A stretch of 64,000 nucleotides of DNA, from contig CALZFC010000298.1 of assembly GCA_945643635.1 (NCBI GenBank), positions 751,001 through 815,000 of the forward strand, given 5' to 3'. Positions 61,380 through 64,000 of the stretch are shown one piece after another. This DNA is from Allodiplogaster sudhausi. Lineage: Eukaryota > Nematoda > Chromadorea > Rhabditida > Diplogasteridae. The notes below the pieces were generated by a model. It did not search any database. It had not been told where the DNA came from and was given only the letters and a program-made list of their open reading frames with translations. The stretch's first letter is position 1; each line of letters opens with the position of its first letter. A program made the translations under genes and the position numbers.

Positions 61380-63767
61380 GAAAAGGAGAGAACAATTGAA
61401 CCAGCTCGACAAAAGAGTTGAACAAACCCAAGAGAGTCATCGCCCCAAGCACTTCCATCGGAAGAAGAATCGGAGTCGAACGAGTCTTCCTCGGCTCTTT
61501 CCAGGTTAGAATAGGAATCGCGAGTTCCTTTCCGGGGTGCTTTTTCCAGTGCCGGAAAGGGATAGCCGATGCTCTTCAGCGACAGCTCGCTCAGGCTGTA
61601 AGTATTCTTTCTTTTCTTCATTTTGGCATGAACAGGAGATAAGCCATAAGGAAAGTATATTTGAATTCTCCCGAATTGTTTATGCTTGCGGGAGACGGGA
61701 ATGCGAATGCTTTCAACGGGCCTTTGAATCAATTCATCTGATTCTCCTCGCCTAAGCGCGGCCAGACGATCCGGATTATCTCCTGAAGAGGAATTACATA
61801 ACTCAAAGACCGCCGACGTATTCCCCAATCTCCCCATTAACAGACATTGTTTAGGGCGAAGGGGCTCCTAATACTGAAGAAAATGGGAAATGTTGAATTT
61901 TCGGATACGAAAGTCGCGGAATGTTTCTTGGTTGCATCTCCCTTTATTTTTTAGTGTTAATAGAACAAAAAGAAAAGACTGACTGAGAATGCGCAGTGCC
62001 TCCACATCTTTCTTGCTTTGCTCCACAGAAACCCTGAGCATCTCCTCCTTTGCCTTCGTCTCTTTCATTCGAGTTCTCGTCAGTTCCATCTCGCGAGTCC
62101 TGAGCATATCTTCCAATTCAAATATTCAGTTCAAGGAATGTCGTTGACTCGAGCTTAGAATCTTTAGAACAAATAAAATGACGACTATAAAAAGAGAGAT
62201 TCTCACCAGGGTTGCTTTGCAAGTTCGCCTTGGAAGTGTGTCTGCATTCTCTTCACGTAATCACTAGCAACCGGCTGAAAATTGGGATCTCTGGACAGCT
62301 TAAATGAAAAGGTTCACCCCAACACGACCTTGCGCTTCTCTTTATAACCAACCGGCAGCTTAAGGTCGTCAACGTCCTTGGAAGCATTGGAAGAATAATC
62401 GGCGGAGAAGAAGTCGAAGATGTCATCGCGCAGTGCCAGGGCACGATCGACTATCAGCTTCTCGTACTTGGTTTGGAACTACAAAGGAAAAAACACGACT
62501 AAAAAGTAGCATCCTTACAACATGACACCAGCTATGATCTACAAAAGCATCGTGTTTTGCCATTTACTTTTCAAGGTTCGGTAAAAGTAAAAGAAAGAAA
62601 AAAAACGAACACAATAAGTGAGAAGAAACGACCTTCATGTTGAGAAAGGACAACGTTCGTTCAGCCGCAGCCAACTGTTCATGCAAATTCTTCTTATGAG
62701 GGATCAGAACTATAAACGAAAGGCAAAATTGTGATTGCGCAGCGAGTTGTCCATGCCTTGACAAAGATTTTTTTTTTGAAGAAATAGCAAAAAAATGTCT
62801 TACGCCTTAGTGAATTCGCCGACTCGCTGATCTGGCGGGCGAACTTGAGCCGTTCGACGTCTGAAACAATAGGAAGAATGATACTATCAGTTATTCCTGC
62901 TCCAGTCCGAACTAAATATTCTCCTCCAAATTCACTCCAGATTGATTTTTGGTACGAGGAACATGACTATAACAACCATTTTGCATAATTCGATCAAAAA
63001 CAAAAGTTGAAAGTTCTCGTTCCAAACGGCTTGCAAATCACGACACAGGGCTTTGTTGATGTGGGGAATACGAATCTAACTTTCTATATAGTGTTATTAT
63101 GTCATTTTAAAGAGGTGTGGAAAAAATGTTAGAAAAAAAATTCGAACATTAGAAGGAGGAAATGAATAATACCGGAAGCATTCCTAACCAACATCAACTT
63201 TAATCCTTAGTGAAGCCTAAGTCTATTTATTTGTATCTGATACATTAATTCGAAAAAGAACAGTGTTTCGAAGTTTTCAAGAAATTCGCACTGCAAAGTT
63301 CCTTCGGACACATTTGATTGATCGCAGAATAAAAGTGACCAGGATTGCTCTGGAACTGGCGCCAGTAGCTCAGCTTGTTGTCAGGTTCTCTCTTCTTTCT
63401 CAGCGCCGGATGGGAGTTGGGAGGAGTTGGCGTACGAAAGAGCTCAGCCGGCATTGCACTCTCTCAAGAAGATGGTCACATCACTATTTCAATCAAAAAG
63501 AGAACCATGAATACAACGGATTAATAGCCAGAGCATTTGCTCCACTGAATAATAGTGTTCAGCATGGTGAGATTTTCTAAAACGCTGAATCGTACATTTA
63601 TATTTCAAGAAACAAGGCAGAGATTTTGTAGATTTGGGGAACGTTTCTCTTTACATTGCTTTTTTTCATCTTTATTTTTAAAAAAGCACAGCTACATTGA
63701 CACATAGGCATGTCAAAGCGATGAGATTAGCTTTTTCTATGGCATGGAATTCTAACAATAAGAAAGA

Positions 63768-63807
<40 letters not shown>

Positions 63808-64000
63808 GGAATGCGAGAGGGAGACAGAGAAAGATAGACAGATAGGTTGAAGGTGAACATGAGAAGCTTAGTTGGTGCAGTACTGGGGGCATCATGCGCT
63901 CTTCTTTCACGTCGTCGGCCAGTCTTCCTTCGACTCTGTTATCACTGACTTTCTTTTCGACCTCCTTCCTTATTTCTCCTCCTATCCATCTCACGCTCTC
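61380..64000 (-). CDS. Unidentified coiled-coil-rich protein (5' end outside window)
   Basis: Exon-like stretches on the - strand, reading leftwards: 64000-63884 (EIRKEVEKKVSDNR); about 63454-63340 (RTPTPPNSHPALRKKREPDN); about 62862-62814 (DVERLKFARQISESANSLR); about 62712-62633 (NLHEQLAAAERTLSF); about 62478-62310 (KYEKLIVDRALALRDDIFDF); about 62115-61990 (REMELTRTRMKETKAKEE, strongly coiled coil); and about 61840-61380 (C-terminal, Ser/Asp-rich EEDSFDSDSSSDGSAWGDD). GT/AG signals border most of them. The heptad-rich character suggests a structural or adaptor protein, but no family was recognised. Exon joins were not all verified, and the start and 5' exons lie beyond the window. Confidence 0.5.
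63769..63835. repeat. GA microsatellite
   Basis: AG dinucleotide tract within an intron of the right-edge gene. Confidence 0.85.

Overview
This is intron-rich eukaryotic DNA. The ADP/ATP translocase, CDK5, ABCF2 and SMARCAD1 genes all read as animal proteins. The translocase closely resembles nematode ANT, with FDTKKF at the N-terminus, VQDAS at the exon 1/2 junction and RRRMMM. TTTCAG-like acceptors a few bases upstream of several start codons look like spliced-leader sites. I infer a chromadorean nematode and cannot name the species. No CRISPR array, rRNA or tRNA was seen.

Positions 1-42373 are a tandem triplication of a ~16.15 kb unit. Copy A (1-9377) is cut by the window start, copy B is 9378-25528, and copy C (25529-42373) runs into single-copy DNA. 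Each complete unit carries, left to right: the last two exons of a SWEET sugar transporter (+), a long-TIR DNA transposon, a 20-exon rad9 gene (-) with an unusual N-terminal extension, an intact 9-exon CDK5 gene (+) head-to-head with rad9, a gene-poor stretch, and the 3' end of an ADP/ATP translocase gene (-). The translocase is complete only next to copy C. At the A/B and B/C junctions its last 121 bp are fused to a SWEET intron, which marks the duplication breakpoint.

The copies are not identical. Copies B and C carry a 2.2 kb hAT transposon inside rad9 exon 16, with an 8-bp target duplication; copy A has the empty site. Copies A and B share a 723-bp deletion with an 8-nt locally templated filler, while C keeps the sequence. 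Copy B matches C on its left and A on its right, switching near 19.7 kb. That is the expected product of one unequal crossover turning an A-C duplication into an A-B-C triplication. The result is three CDK5 genes with no coding difference seen, but probably one intact rad9 (A) and two (B, C) that would make a clamp without its C-terminal tail.

Positions 42253-64000 are single copy: ANT (-), ABCF2 (+, 16 exons) with an MSP/VAP-domain membrane-protein gene nested on the same strand in its 2.7 kb intron 13, a SMARCAD1-type SNF2 remodeler (+), and an unidentified coiled-coil-rich gene (-) that runs off the right edge. ABCF2 introns also hold a short MITE and an inverted pair of ~180-bp repeats that flanks exons 6-7.
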